Shown here piece by piece: positions 36,433-45,130 of a DNA stretch of 64,000 bases. The DNA lies in NCBI GenBank assembly GCA_944321635.1, contig CALULY010000006.1, positions 1-64,000 on the forward strand, written 5' to 3'. Both the position numbers and the translations under genes were made by a program. The stretch is from an uncultured Bacteroidaceae bacterium. GTDB lineage: Bacteria > Bacteroidota > Bacteroidia > Bacteroidales > Bacteroidaceae. Every line of letters begins with the position of its first letter. Position 1 is the first letter of the stretch. The notes beneath the pieces were generated by a model, which saw only the letters and a program-made list of their open reading frames with translations, was not told the origin of the DNA and searched no databases.

Positions 36433-39221
36433 GCCACGACGACATTGACGATTTTGCGGGGCACGATGATGACTTTCTTTATAGCCTTACCGCCAATGTA
36501 CTTTTGTGAATTCTCATGTGCGAGGACGGTACGCTCGATTTCCTCGTTTGTCGCGTCTGCGGCAAACTGCAAGTTGAACCGCGCCTTGCCGTTGAACGAG
36601 ATGGCATAGTTGACCGTGTCCTCCTTGAGGTAGCCCTCATTGCAAACAGGCCACTGCGCATCGCAAACCGTGGTCGTATGCCCCAAGGCCTCCCACAGTT
36701 CCTCGGCGATGTGTGGAGCAAACGGAGCGATCAGCACCACCAGAGGCTCGATGATGGTCCTCTTGTTGCACTTGAGGGCAGTAAGCTCGTTGACGCAGAT
36801 CATAAACGCCGCCACCGACGTGTTGTACGAGAAGTTCTCGATGTCGGTCGTGACCTTCTTGATCAGCTTGTGGAGTGATTTCAGTTCTCCAGCCGTAGGC
36901 TCTGCGTCGCTGAATGCGAAGCCGCCGCCCTTGTCGCTCGACAGTGCCCAGAATTTCTTCAGAAATCGGTGCACGCCGTCTATGCCATTGGTGTCCCAGG
37001 GTTTAGACTGCTCGACGGGACCGAGGAACATCTCATACATCCTCAACGTGTCCGCACCGTATTTTTCCACTATCATGTCGGGATTGACGACGTTGTACAT
37101 TGACTTCGACATCTTTTCCACTGCCCAGCCGCAGACGTACTTGCCATCCTCAAGGACAAACTCGGCATCGGCATATTCATGCCTCCAAGCCTTGAACGCA
37201 TCGATGTCGAGGATGTCATTCGAGACGATGTTGACATCAACATGCAACGGTGTGACATCATAGCCTGACTTCAGTCCGGCAGAGACAAATGTATTGGTGT
37301 CCTTGATACGGTAGACGAAGTTGCTGCGCCCCTGGATCATGCCTTGGTTGACCAACTTTTTGAACGGCTCGTCCTTGACCACCACGCCGATGTCGTAGAG
37401 GAATTTGTTCCAGAAACGCGAGTAAATCAAGTGACCCGTCGCGTGCTCGGTGCCGCCGACGTAGAGGTCGACGTTTTCCCAGTACTCATCAGCCTCTTTC
37501 GACACAAGTGCCTTGTCATTGTGTGGGTCCATGTAGCGGATGTAATAGGCCGACGAACCGGCAAAGCCGGGCATCGTGTTCAACTCCAACGGATAACCCT
37601 CGGCTGTCGTCCAGCCCTTTGCGCGTCCCAACGGCGGCTCGCCAGTCTCGGTCGGCAGGAATTTGTCCACCTCGGGCAGTTCAAGCGGCAGCTGGCTCTC
37701 ATCGAGCGTGTAGGGCATCCCATCCTTGTAGTAGATTGGGAAAGGCTCGCCCCAGTATCTCTGTCGGGAAAAGATGGCGTCACGCAGTCGGTAATTGACT
37801 TTGATACGTCCCAGCCCCTTTTCCTTTATATATTGTTTGGTCTTGGCAATCGCCTCTTTGACCTCAAGGCCGTTCAAGACGAGGCCTCCCTCGCGCTCAA
37901 ATCCCGCACGGGGTGAGTTGGTCATGCGTCCTTCCTTGGCATCAAAGCTCGATTCACTCACGTCACAACCCTCGATCAGGGGACGTATCTCAAGCCCGAA
38001 ATGCTTGGCAAAGGCATAGTCACGCGAGTCATGGGCGGGGACAGCCATTATCGCACCCGTCCCGTAACCAGCCAACACATAATCGCTCACCCACACAGGG
38101 ACGGATTCACCCGTCAACGGGTTCTCAGCATACGACCCTGTGAAGACGCCGGTCACACGGCGGTCGCTGATACGTTCACGCTCGGTGCGTTTTTTGGTAG
38201 CCTCGACATACGCATTCACCGCATCCCGCTGGTCGTCGGTCACAAGCTCGGCGACCAATTCACTCTCGGGCGCAAGCACCATGAACGTCACCCCAAACAC
38301 CGTGTCGGCACGTGTCGTGAAGATGGTAAAGGTTTTGTCGCTGCCCTTGACCTTGAATTGCAACTCGGCACCCTCTGACCGCCCTATCCAGTTGCGTTGC
38401 GTCTCCTTCAACGAGTCGGTCCAATCGACAGTCTCAAGCCCCGTCAACAGCCGCTCGGCGTAGGCCGACACACGCAGGCACCACTGTTTCATCACACGTT
38501 GCACGACCGGGTGGCCGCCACGCTCTGACACTCCATCGACCACCTCGTCGTTGGCCAGCACCGTCCCCAGAGCCGGACACCAGTTGACAACCGTGTCGCC
38601 CAGGTAGGCTATGCGGTAGTTCATCAACACACGTTGACGCTCGACCTCGCCCATGCCGCGCCATTCGTCGGCGGTGAAATGCAATTCCTCGCCACACGCC
38701 GCATTGATGCCGTCAGTGCCGTGCGCCTCAAAGTGCTCAACCAGACGCTCGACGGGCAAAGCCTTGTCCTCGGCGTTGTCATAGTAGTGGTGGAACATCT
38801 TGATGAACGCCCATTGCGTCCATTTGTAATAATGCGGGTCACACGTCCTCACCTCGCGGCTCCAGTCGAAGCTGAACCCTATCTTGTCCAGCTGTTCGCG
38901 GTAGCGGGCGATGTTCCTTGCCGTAGTGATGGCCGGGTGCTGCCCGGTCTGGATGGCATACTGCTCGGCCGGCAGGCCGTAGGCATCATAACCCATCGGG
39001 TTGAGGACGTTGTAGCCGTTCAACCGCTTGTAACGAGCATAGATGTCAGACGCTATGTAGCCCAGAGGGTGTCCCACGTGCAACCCTGCCCCCGACGGAT
39101 AGGGAAACATATTGAGGACGTAGAACTTCTTCTTGCCCTTGTCCTCGATGACCTTGTAAGTGCCATCGGCTACCCACCGCTTTTGCCACTTCTGCTCTAT
39201 TTCTCTGAAATTATATTCCAT
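36429..39221 (-). CDS. leuS: Leucyl-tRNA synthetase
   Basis: 930 aa. Charges tRNA-Leu. The class I motifs are present: HIGH as H48-V-G-H51 and KMSKS at residues 703-707. The CP1 editing domain is between them ([33 protein letters not shown]). The length includes the insertion usual in bacterial LeuRS of this phylum. Promoter box TATATTTG lies 48 bp upstream; translation is coupled to yitT. Confidence 0.97.
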   Translation of the reverse strand: MEYNFREIEQKWQKRWVADGTYKVIEDKGKKKFYVLNMFPYPSGAGLHVGHPLGYIASDIYARYKRLNGYNVLNPMGYDAYGLPAEQYAIQTGQHPAITTARNIARYREQLDKIGFSFDWSREVRTCDPHYYKWTQWAFIKMFHHYYDNAEDKALPVERLVEHFEAHGTDGINAACGEELHFTADEWRGMGEVERQRVLMNYRIAYLGDTVVNWCPALGTVLANDEVVDGVSERGGHPVVQRVMKQWCLRVSAYAERLLTGLETVDWTDSLKETQRNWIGRSEGAELQFKVKGSDKTFTIFTTRADTVFGVTFMVLAPESELVAELVTDDQRDAVNAYVEATKKRTERERISDRRVTGVFTGSYAENPLTGESVPVWVSDYVLAGYGTGAIMAVPAHDSRDYAFAKHFGLEIRPLIEGCDVSESSFDAKEGRMTNSPRAGFEREGGLVLNGLEVKEAIAKTKQYIKEKGLGRIKVNYRLRDAIFSRQRYWGEPFPIYYKDGMPYTLDESQLPLELPEVDKFLPTETGEPPLGRAKGWTTAEGYPLELNTMPGFAGSSAYYIRYMDPHNDKALVSKEADEYWENVDLYVGGTEHATGHLIYSRFWNKFLYDIGVVVKDEPFKKLVNQGMIQGRSNFVYRIKDTNTFVSAGLKSGYDVTPLHVDVNIVSNDILDIDAFKAWRHEYADAEFVLEDGKYVCGWAVEKMSKSMYNVVNPDMIVEKYGADTLRMYEMFLGPVEQSKPWDTNGIDGVHRFLKKFWALSSDKGGGFAFSDAEPTAGELKSLHKLIKKVTTDIENFSYNTSVAAFMICVNELTALKCNKRTIIEPLVVLIAPFAPHIAEELWEALGHTTTVCDAQWPVCNEGYLKEDTVNYAISFNGKARFNLQFAADATNEEIERTVLAHENSQKYIGGKAIKKVIIVPRKIVNVVVA

Positions 39222-39268
39222 ATTGCAAATCGTTTGTCAACAGATGATTCCCGTCGGGAAATTCGCTG

Positions 39269-39276
39269 CAAATATA
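39269..39276 (-). promoter_or_regulatory. Bacteroidetes -7 box (TATATTTG) for leuS
   Basis: A perfect TAnnTTTG match on the minus strand upstream of leuS; no -33 TTTG at 19 bp. Confidence 0.5.
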
Positions 39277-39490
39277 GTGAAAGGCAAATGCAGAAAAGGC
39301 AAGAAAGGACACTTTCATGCCTGCTATGCCGAGCCGCATCCTATATTAGCGCAAGCAAATATAAGAAAGTCAACAGCATTACACCCCTGCCCGCGATACG
39401 CCTAACTCTTTTGGGCACAGGCACACGAGCGTCACAGGGCATTACTTTGCGCCCCACTCCGTGAAAAGGCGGCAACATCAGAGGAAAAGT

Positions 39491-39585
39491 TTGTTTTTAG
39501 GCTAAATTTATGTAAACGCAGCCTGCATCTATATATTTTTAAGTTGCAAACACATAAACGCAGACTAAAAACAGACTTTTTGCAG
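39491..39585. repeat. AT-rich element, family D copy 1
   Basis: About 95 bp, AT-rich, bracketed by TTGTTTTTAG and CTAAAAACAGAC (inverted ends). The interior has TTTTTAGGCTAAATTTAT, CTATATATTTTTAAGTTGCAA and ACATAAACGCAG stretches at about 20-22-bp spacing. It shares these words with the element at 44566-44657. Located between leuS and the LTA-synthase-like gene; the rest of this 437-bp spacer shows no gene. Confidence 0.6.
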
Positions 39586-39658
39586 CGACAAGCGAAAACC
39601 ATGTACATCTAAAAGCGCATCTGAGACGTATGGAGAGGGATGTCAGCCAGCCTACCGC

Positions 39659-41047
39659 TCAGAACAGCTCCTTGCCCATCGTCAACTCGTAAGCCGCCTG
39701 GATGACGTTGCGGGCGAACTCATCCATGCGGGCCGCCTTGTCGCGGTAGAAGTCTATGGAATCGACAGGCGACTCCGCCGCATAGTTGTAGAGGCTCACC
39801 CGCCCGTCGAGACGGTTGACATAGTAGTGCACGCTGTCCACGCACGAATAGGAGTCGTCCGACGAGAAGCACACCATGTCTCGGCAATGCTTGTAGAGGT
39901 CAAACCCGAACGACTCATCACGATAGGCCAAGCCGAGCCGCCCCATGACCGTGGGCATGATGTCGGTCTGTGCAGCGACTGATGGCATGACTCGCGCCTC
40001 GTGCTCAAGGCCTGGTTCGTAGAAGACGAGAGGCACCTGGTGGTGCGTCAGCGACACGTCATAGAGATTGTTGAACCTCCACGCCCCATGGTCGCCGACA
40101 AGGACAAAGATGGTGTTGCCGTACCACGGCTGCTGCTCGGCCTTGGCAAAGAACTGTCCCAGTGCCCAGTCCGAATACTCGACGATCTGCTCCTTGACCG
40201 TCCCGTCCTTGGGTGTGAAGTATTCGGGCACAATGTAGGGCTGGTGGTTGCTCGCAGTCAGGAGTGTAGCGAAAAATGGCTTGCCGTCGCCCTCCCAAAG
40301 TTCGCTTATCTTGTCCACCGCATAACCGAACATATAGTCGTCAGGCACGCCGAGGTTGCTCCTGACCTCGGACATGGGGTAGTCTTTCTGCGCGAATATC
40401 TGTTCGATGTCACTGTTGAGCATGAAACCGCCTATGTTGTCAAACTGATCGTCATGCGTCGTGAAGTAGAGCGTGCGATAGCCATTGCGCCGCAACTCCG
40501 AAGGCAAGCCAGTGTAGCGGCGTATGTTGCGGAACGGATGCGCCTCCATCTCGGCCGGGAAACCGAACATCGACGCCAGGATGCCGTTCATCGTGTGTAT
40601 CCCGGCAGAGAACGCGCGGGGAAAATAGACCGACTTGCGCACGATGGCATTGAGGTTGGGAGTGCGGTCCTCCCACTCAAGCAGCTGCACGTTGCAACTC
40701 TCCAACAGGATGAGCACGACGTTCTTGCGCCTGACGACCTCCGCCGAATCGACAAACGTCGCCCATGTCTTGCCCTCGACCGTGCGCCCGAAGTAGTCAG
40801 CGGAGTAGGTAAGGGCCTCTGCGGGGTCGGCCACCGCCACGGCATCCCGTTTGTCGCGGCTCATCTCCATTGTCGTCTTGAGGAAGACAAAGACAGGGTT
40901 CAGCCCGAGTTGATTGAGGAACGCGTTGTTGCAGAAGTAAGCGGTGCCTATCTTTATCGGTGCCTTGATGGCCAAGCGGCCACGGATGCCGGCAAAACAG
41001 AGGAATGCGGCTGTAATGCTAATACAAACCATTGATACACAGCGCAT
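39659..41047 (-). CDS. LTA synthase-like sulfatase-fold enzyme, C-terminal catalytic part (frameshifted)
   Basis: 462 aa open frame holding the last transmembrane segment and the whole alkaline-phosphatase-superfamily catalytic domain. E116 (LLESCNVQ), nucleophile T152 (AGIHTMNG) and GDHGAWR are intact. Family members transfer phosphoglycerol or related head groups from phospholipid to cell-surface glycans. The ATG at 41047 lies just past a run of eight G (coding strand; C at 41052-41059). The N-terminal membrane part is in another frame (40954-41604). One added G would fuse the two into a normal ~645-aa protein. Either a phase-variable gene in the off state, a pseudogene, or a homopolymer sequencing error. 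Confidence 0.8.
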   Translation of the reverse strand: MRCVSMVCISITAAFLCFAGIRGRLAIKAPIKIGTAYFCNNAFLNQLGLNPVFVFLKTTMEMSRDKRDAVAVADPAEALTYSADYFGRTVEGKTWATFVDSAEVVRRKNVVLILLESCNVQLLEWEDRTPNLNAIVRKSVYFPRAFSAGIHTMNGILASMFGFPAEMEAHPFRNIRRYTGLPSELRRNGYRTLYFTTHDDQFDNIGGFMLNSDIEQIFAQKDYPMSEVRSNLGVPDDYMFGYAVDKISELWEGDGKPFFATLLTASNHQPYIVPEYFTPKDGTVKEQIVEYSDWALGQFFAKAEQQPWYGNTIFVLVGDHGAWRFNNLYDVSLTHHQVPLVFYEPGLEHEARVMPSVAAQTDIMPTVMGRLGLAYRDESFGFDLYKHCRDMVCFSSDDSYSCVDSVHYYVNRLDGRVSLYNYAAESPVDSIDFYRDKAARMDEFARNVIQAAYELTMGKELF

Positions 41048-41604
41048 TTTACCCCCCCCGTGAGATTTTTCAGTTCACAGGATGCAATCTTATGCCCCAT
41101 GAATTTGTACCAAAGGCGCACAGCCAGGACAAAAACAGCCAGCACCACGACGAGCAGCAGGAGATAGACAAGGAAGCTCCGTTCGCCCACAATCATCCCG
41201 ATGACAAACGACGGCTCACCCATCCAGTTCCAGATAGAGGAGTTTATCGGCTTGCCAAACTGTAAAAAGTACGGGATGTTGGCAGCCGCGAGCAGGAATG
41301 CCACCGAGTAAAGCATCGAGACCCACACCGCCGTCGCCCGCATCACGGCACGTCCGCCGCGACGGGCAAAGGAGTTGACAAGCACTGCGAACAGTGGCAA
41401 TGCGAGTATGTAACAGCTCACCACCGTGTCAAACCTGAAGCCGATGGCGAAAGCGTGCGCCACCTGCCCGGCCGTCACACCGTCGAGCACACCGTCACCT
41501 GCGGAGTAGACGGCAAAAAGGATTAACCTGAATGCCGTGAAGACGAGCATCCCGATGGCATACGTCCCGGCCACATAGCCGAGACCATGTAACAATTTGC
41601 GCAT
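40954..41604 (-). CDS. LTA synthase-like enzyme, N-terminal membrane part (frameshifted)
   Basis: 216 aa, of which about the first 180 are genuine. Four or five transmembrane helices are visible (GYVAGTYAIGMLVFTAFRLILF, VVSCYILALPLFAVLVNSFA, VWVSMLYSVAFLLAAANIPYF, FLVYLLLLVVVLAVFVLAV), as in the N-terminus of LtaS-type proteins. After the Thr-Gly-Gly encoded by the G8 tract (41052-41059) the frame diverges from the catalytic domain and continues ~33 unrelated residues to 40954. It starts 15 bp after the stop of the upstream GT4 gene, so both belong to one transcript. Confidence 0.75.
   Translation of the reverse strand: MRKLLHGLGYVAGTYAIGMLVFTAFRLILFAVYSAGDGVLDGVTAGQVAHAFAIGFRFDTVVSCYILALPLFAVLVNSFARRGGRAVMRATAVWVSMLYSVAFLLAAANIPYFLQFGKPINSSIWNWMGEPSFVIGMIVGERSFLVYLLLLVVVLAVFVLAVRLWYKFMGHKIASCELKNLTGGVKCAVYQWFVLALQPHSSVLPASVAAWPSRHR
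41052..41059 (-). repeat. Homopolymeric G8 tract inside the LTA-synthase-like gene
   Basis: Eight consecutive C on the plus strand (G on the coding strand) exactly at the point where the two reading frames meet. G9 would read Thr-Gly-Gly-Gly-Lys-Met-Arg through the junction in frame. The tract is a candidate slipped-strand switch. Confidence 0.85.
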
Positions 41605-41618
41605 TGCAATGATTTGTT

Positions 41619-42746
41619 TTAAGTGTTGATTACTTTGTCATAAGTCCTTAGCAGGTCGGCAACAAGCCTCTCCTCAGCGAACAGGGCGGCATGAGCCTTG
41701 CCCCTGGCAACCATCTCCTGCCGCGCCGTCTCGTCGTCAAGCAGCCTGTCAAGCTGCCAGGCCAGTTCCTTGGGGTCGTCAGGGTTGACATAGACAGAGC
41801 CGTCACCGCCAGCCTCCTCAAGACATGAGCCTGTCGCGCCGATGGCAGGCACTCCGCTGCACAATGCCTCAAGGAGCGGGATGCCGAAACCCTCGTAGCG
41901 GGAAGGATAGACAAACACCTCCGCCATCTGATAGATGGCAGGCAAGTCGGCAAAAGGCACAGAGTGCAGCATCATCATGCGGTCAGACAACCCGTTGCCT
42001 TCCAACCATGCCGACACCTTGTCGGCGTAGGGCGTGCGCCTGCCCACCGCCACGACGGGGAAAGGGTGCGACGCATAGCGCATCGACTGGGCAAGCAACA
42101 ACAGGTTTTTACGTTCCTCGATGCTCCCGACATAGAGCACAAAACGTTGCGGCAAGGCATAGCGGCGTGCCACATCCGCCTTGACAGCATCAGGGACAAC
42201 CTGCGAGAACGCGCGGTCGCAGCCTTGGTAAACCACATCAATCTTGTCCCCGTCGATGCCATAGCAGGACATTATGTCGCGCTTGGTGCATTGGCTCACG
42301 GCGATTATCCTGTCGGCGTTGACGCAAGCACGGCGGAACTTGAAGTCATAGATGCGGCGGTCGATAAGCTTGTAATAGGATGGGTGGCGCAGGAATATCA
42401 AGTCATGCACCGTCACTATGCTCTTCGTCCCTCGCGCCTTGCGGATGTCCAGCGGCAACTCGTTGCTCAACCCATGGAACAGCTCCACCCCGTCGCGCAT
42501 CAGGTCAGACGACATCGCCGCTGACCTCCAAAGTGAGGGCAGCCTGCGCCAGATGCCCGACGGTGAAACGATGCGTGCACCGGGCGGCAAATCCTTGAGG
42601 AATCTGTTGCGGCGCGGCGAGGGGACGTAAAGGCGATAGTCATCTCCAGGGCGGCGGTTGAACATCGCCCCGATGACGAAGCGGCTGTAATTGCCCAGCC
42701 CCGTCCCGTTTTGCGCAGCGCGTTTGGCATCAAAGCCTATGACCAT
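41619..42746 (-). CDS. Glycosyltransferase, GT4 family
   Basis: 375 aa. GT-B fold with the N-terminal GTGLGNYSRFV loop and the C-terminal EX7E motif in YPSRYEGFGIPLLEALCSGVPAIG. The length and motifs resemble mannosyltransferases of the WbaZ/MtfB kind, but specificity is not certain. The start at 42746 (MVIGFDAKRAAQNG) is chosen over 42788. It is upstream of the LTA-synthase-like gene and probably co-transcribed, placing it in envelope glycan synthesis. Confidence 0.88.
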   Translation of the reverse strand: MVIGFDAKRAAQNGTGLGNYSRFVIGAMFNRRPGDDYRLYVPSPRRNRFLKDLPPGARIVSPSGIWRRLPSLWRSAAMSSDLMRDGVELFHGLSNELPLDIRKARGTKSIVTVHDLIFLRHPSYYKLIDRRIYDFKFRRACVNADRIIAVSQCTKRDIMSCYGIDGDKIDVVYQGCDRAFSQVVPDAVKADVARRYALPQRFVLYVGSIEERKNLLLLAQSMRYASHPFPVVAVGRRTPYADKVSAWLEGNGLSDRMMMLHSVPFADLPAIYQMAEVFVYPSRYEGFGIPLLEALCSGVPAIGATGSCLEEAGGDGSVYVNPDDPKELAWQLDRLLDDETARQEMVARGKAHAALFAEERLVADLLRTYDKVINT

Positions 42747-42928
42747 GACCGTAAAACAGTGTTTCAAGCAAAGCCGCGACGTCCGCACTGGACGGCATAG
42801 CGGCTGTGGTGCAATGAATTTGGTGCAAATAACGTATTTTTTTCCTTAATTCTTCGCACATTTGTCCTGCAAACACACCGACACACACGCCGACACGTGC
42901 CGTGGCGGTGCGTGAAATCCACCATGCG

Positions 42929-43864
42929 ATGAAGAAAAAGGCAAGCTACTACGTCATATTCCCCCTGTGGTACGTGTCCTCGCTCCTGCCGCTGCGAGTG
43001 CTCTATCTGTTGTCCGACATCATGTATTTCCCCGTCTACAAGGTTTTCGGCTACCGCCGCCGCGTGGTGCGCAAGAACCTGGCGGAGTCATTCCCCGACA
43101 AGAGCCGCGAGGAACTGAGGGAAATCGAGAGGAAGTTCTACCATTACTTTTGCGATTACGTTGTGGAGACGATCAAGTACTTCAGCATAAGCGAGCGGGA
43201 GATACGCCGGCGCATGGTCTTCGAGGGGGCGGAAGAGGCCAACAGATACCTTGCCGAGGGCAAAAGCTCCATCCTGTTCATGGGACACTACTGCAACTGG
43301 GAGTGGGTGTCGTCGCTCCCGCTCTACATCACCAAGGCGGACAACCACGTGCGCGGGCACATCTACCACCGCCTTGCAAACGCCACGATGGATGCCTTGT
43401 TCCTGCGGATGCGGCACAGATTCGAGTCGGAAAATATCGAAATGCACTCCGCACTGCGCGTCCTGGCCAGATGCCGCGCCGAGGGCAAGCGGTTTGTCAT
43501 CGGGTTCATCTCTGACCAAGCACCCAAATGGGAGAACATCAATATGTGGACGGACTTCCTCAACCACAAGACCGCCTTTTTCACCGGGGCGGAAGGCCTG
43601 GCCAAACTGGCCGATGCGGCTGTCTTCTACATCGATGTCAAACGGGTCAAAAGAGGCTACTACCGCGCCACATTCGTCAAGATGACCGATCATCCAAAGG
43701 ATTTTGCAGGACATGAACTGACGGTGCAATATGCCCGCCTGCTCCAACAGTCCATCGAGACGGCTCCCGAGTACTGGTTGTGGACGCACAACCGTTGGAA
43801 GAGGAGCTACGAGGAGTACATCCTCCACCACCCGGACAAACGCAACGAGACCGCACAGCAATGA
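42929..43864 (+). CDS. LpxL/HtrB-type lipid A acyltransferase
   Basis: 311 aa. An inner-membrane-associated lysophospholipid acyltransferase that adds a secondary acyl chain to lipid A. The catalytic HX4E motif is H120-Y-C-N-W-E125. An N-terminal hydrophobic segment (YYVIFPLWYVSSLLPLRVLYLL) serves as membrane anchor. The later NMWTDFLNHKTAFFTGAEGLAKLADAAVFY block is typical of the family. The start at 42929 gives the MKKKASYY anchor. It could alternatively acylate another surface lipid. Divergent from the GT4 gene. Confidence 0.9.
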   Translation: MKKKASYYVIFPLWYVSSLLPLRVLYLLSDIMYFPVYKVFGYRRRVVRKNLAESFPDKSREELREIERKFYHYFCDYVVETIKYFSISEREIRRRMVFEGAEEANRYLAEGKSSILFMGHYCNWEWVSSLPLYITKADNHVRGHIYHRLANATMDALFLRMRHRFESENIEMHSALRVLARCRAEGKRFVIGFISDQAPKWENINMWTDFLNHKTAFFTGAEGLAKLADAAVFYIDVKRVKRGYYRATFVKMTDHPKDFAGHELTVQYARLLQQSIETAPEYWLWTHNRWKRSYEEYILHHPDKRNETAQQ

Positions 43865-43870
43865 GACACG

Positions 43871-43912
43871 CAGCCCCCGCCGCGCACCTTGCCGGTGCAG
43901 CGACGGGGGCTG
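43871..43912. terminator. Hairpin between convergent genes
   Basis: A long imperfect stem (CAGCCCCCG... / ...CGGGGGCTG with inner GCACC/GGTGC) between the acyltransferase and nitroreductase genes. Confidence 0.65.
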
Positions 43913-43938
43913 TCTGTGCCGTCACGGCGCGTCAGGCC

Positions 43939-44475
43939 TCAACGGATGATGCGTGCGTAGTCGTCCTTGCGCGGCTTGGGCGCGGACGGTGCTGCGGCGG
44001 GATAGCCGAGCGACAAAGCCCCGACCCCGCGCAAGCCTTCTGGCAAGCCCATGCGTCGCATCAGGTCGCGTCCCTCGTCGGTGGCAAACATCTCGGCCTC
44101 GCGGTTTATCCAGCACGACCCCAGCCCGACGGCGTGCGCTGCCAGCATCATGTTTTCCAACACGCACGACGCATCTTGCGTCCCGTTGGCATTGTCCTCG
44201 GGGACAAACACGAGGACGATGGTCGGTGCACCGTAATAGGGATCTGTCGTCACCCCCATCACCTCGGCGTTCATGCGGCGCAACTGGTCACACATAGCGG
44301 CATTTTGCACCGCCACGATGAACGGCGATTGCTGCCCCCGCGCCGTCGGTGCGAATGTCCCAGCTCGCAGGACTGCCTGCAACTCGTCTTCGGTGATCTG
44401 GTCTGGTTTGTAGGAGCGGACACTGCGCCTCGTCTCCAACGCTTCGAGTACTTTGTTCTTCAACATATCTTCCAT
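43939..44475 (-). CDS. Nitroreductase family protein
   Basis: 178 aa FMN-dependent oxidoreductase of the nitroreductase superfamily. The FMN-phosphate motif RRSVRSY is near residue 17, with the APTARGQQ segment, and GLGSCWI and GVGALSLGYPA near the C-terminus. The compact length is typical of the clostridial/Bacteroides-type members. The physiological electron acceptor cannot be read from sequence. It stands alone, followed by a terminator. Confidence 0.88.
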   Translation of the reverse strand: MEDMLKNKVLEALETRRSVRSYKPDQITEDELQAVLRAGTFAPTARGQQSPFIVAVQNAAMCDQLRRMNAEVMGVTTDPYYGAPTIVLVFVPEDNANGTQDASCVLENMMLAAHAVGLGSCWINREAEMFATDEGRDLMRRMGLPEGLRGVGALSLGYPAAAPSAPKPRKDDYARIIR

Positions 44476-44565
44476 TGTTTATTCGTTTCCTGCCACCTGG
44501 CCGCCAGATGTCGCAGACACTGACGCGATGCCGTAGGTCAAAAAGTCCGCAGCCCGGTGAGGGAA

Positions 44566-44657
44566 CTCTGTTTTTAAGTTGCAATTACATATTTTCAAGT
44601 TAAATCTATATATTTTTAGGCTTAAATTATATGTTTTTAGCCTAAAAACAGACTTTT
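44566..44657. repeat. AT-rich element, family D copy 2
   Basis: About 92 bp with inverted ends CTGTTTTTA (44567) and TAAAAACAG (near 44652). The interior words AAGTTGCAA, CTATATATTTTTAGGCT and TTTTTAGCCTAAAAACAGAC are also found in the element at 39491-39585, partly in a different order. It fills the spacer between the nitroreductase and sufE genes. Confidence 0.6.
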
Positions 44658-44691
44658 CTCGGTGCGCTGTCAACTTTGCATGGGTGGAGGC

Positions 44692-45123
44692 CTATTCCCC
44701 CTTGCTCTTGAACGCCATCGCGTAAAGGCGCATCTGCTTGATCATCGCCAAGAGACCGTTGCTGCGGGTGGGCGAAAGGTGCTCCTTCAAACCGATGCGG
44801 TCGATGAAGTAGAGGTCGCTGCCGAGGATTTCGTCAGGCGTGTGGTCGGACAGCACGCGGACAAGCAGGGCGGCAATGCCTTTGACGATGAGAGCATCAC
44901 TCTCCGCATCGAAGTGCAACTTGCCATCCCGCATCTCGGCATGGAGCCAGACGCGGCTCTGACAACCGTCGATGAGGTTGTCGTCAGTCTTGTATTTCTC
45001 ATCCAAAGGTTGTTGCTCGCTGCCGAGGTCGATGAGCATCTGATACCTGTCCATCCAGTCTTCCACCTCGCCGAACTCGGCGATTACTTCGTCTTGTGCT
45101 TCGTTTATGGTCATTTCATGCAT
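44692..45123 (-). CDS. sufE: SufE family cysteine-desulfurase activator
   Basis: 143 aa. Accepts persulfide sulfur from a SufS-type desulfurase for Fe-S cluster assembly. The catalytic cysteine is C54 in GCQSRVW, with the family helix DRYQMLIDLGSEQQPLDEKYK ahead of it. The start at 45123 (MHEMTINEAQ) or 45114 is likely; the frame is open to 45153. No other suf genes are in the window. It lies 7 bp after the M28 peptidase gene. Confidence 0.9.
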   Translation of the reverse strand: MHEMTINEAQDEVIAEFGEVEDWMDRYQMLIDLGSEQQPLDEKYKTDDNLIDGCQSRVWLHAEMRDGKLHFDAESDALIVKGIAALLVRVLSDHTPDEILGSDLYFIDRIGLKEHLSPTRSNGLLAMIKQMRLYAMAFKSKGE

Positions 45124-45130
45124 TGTTTTG

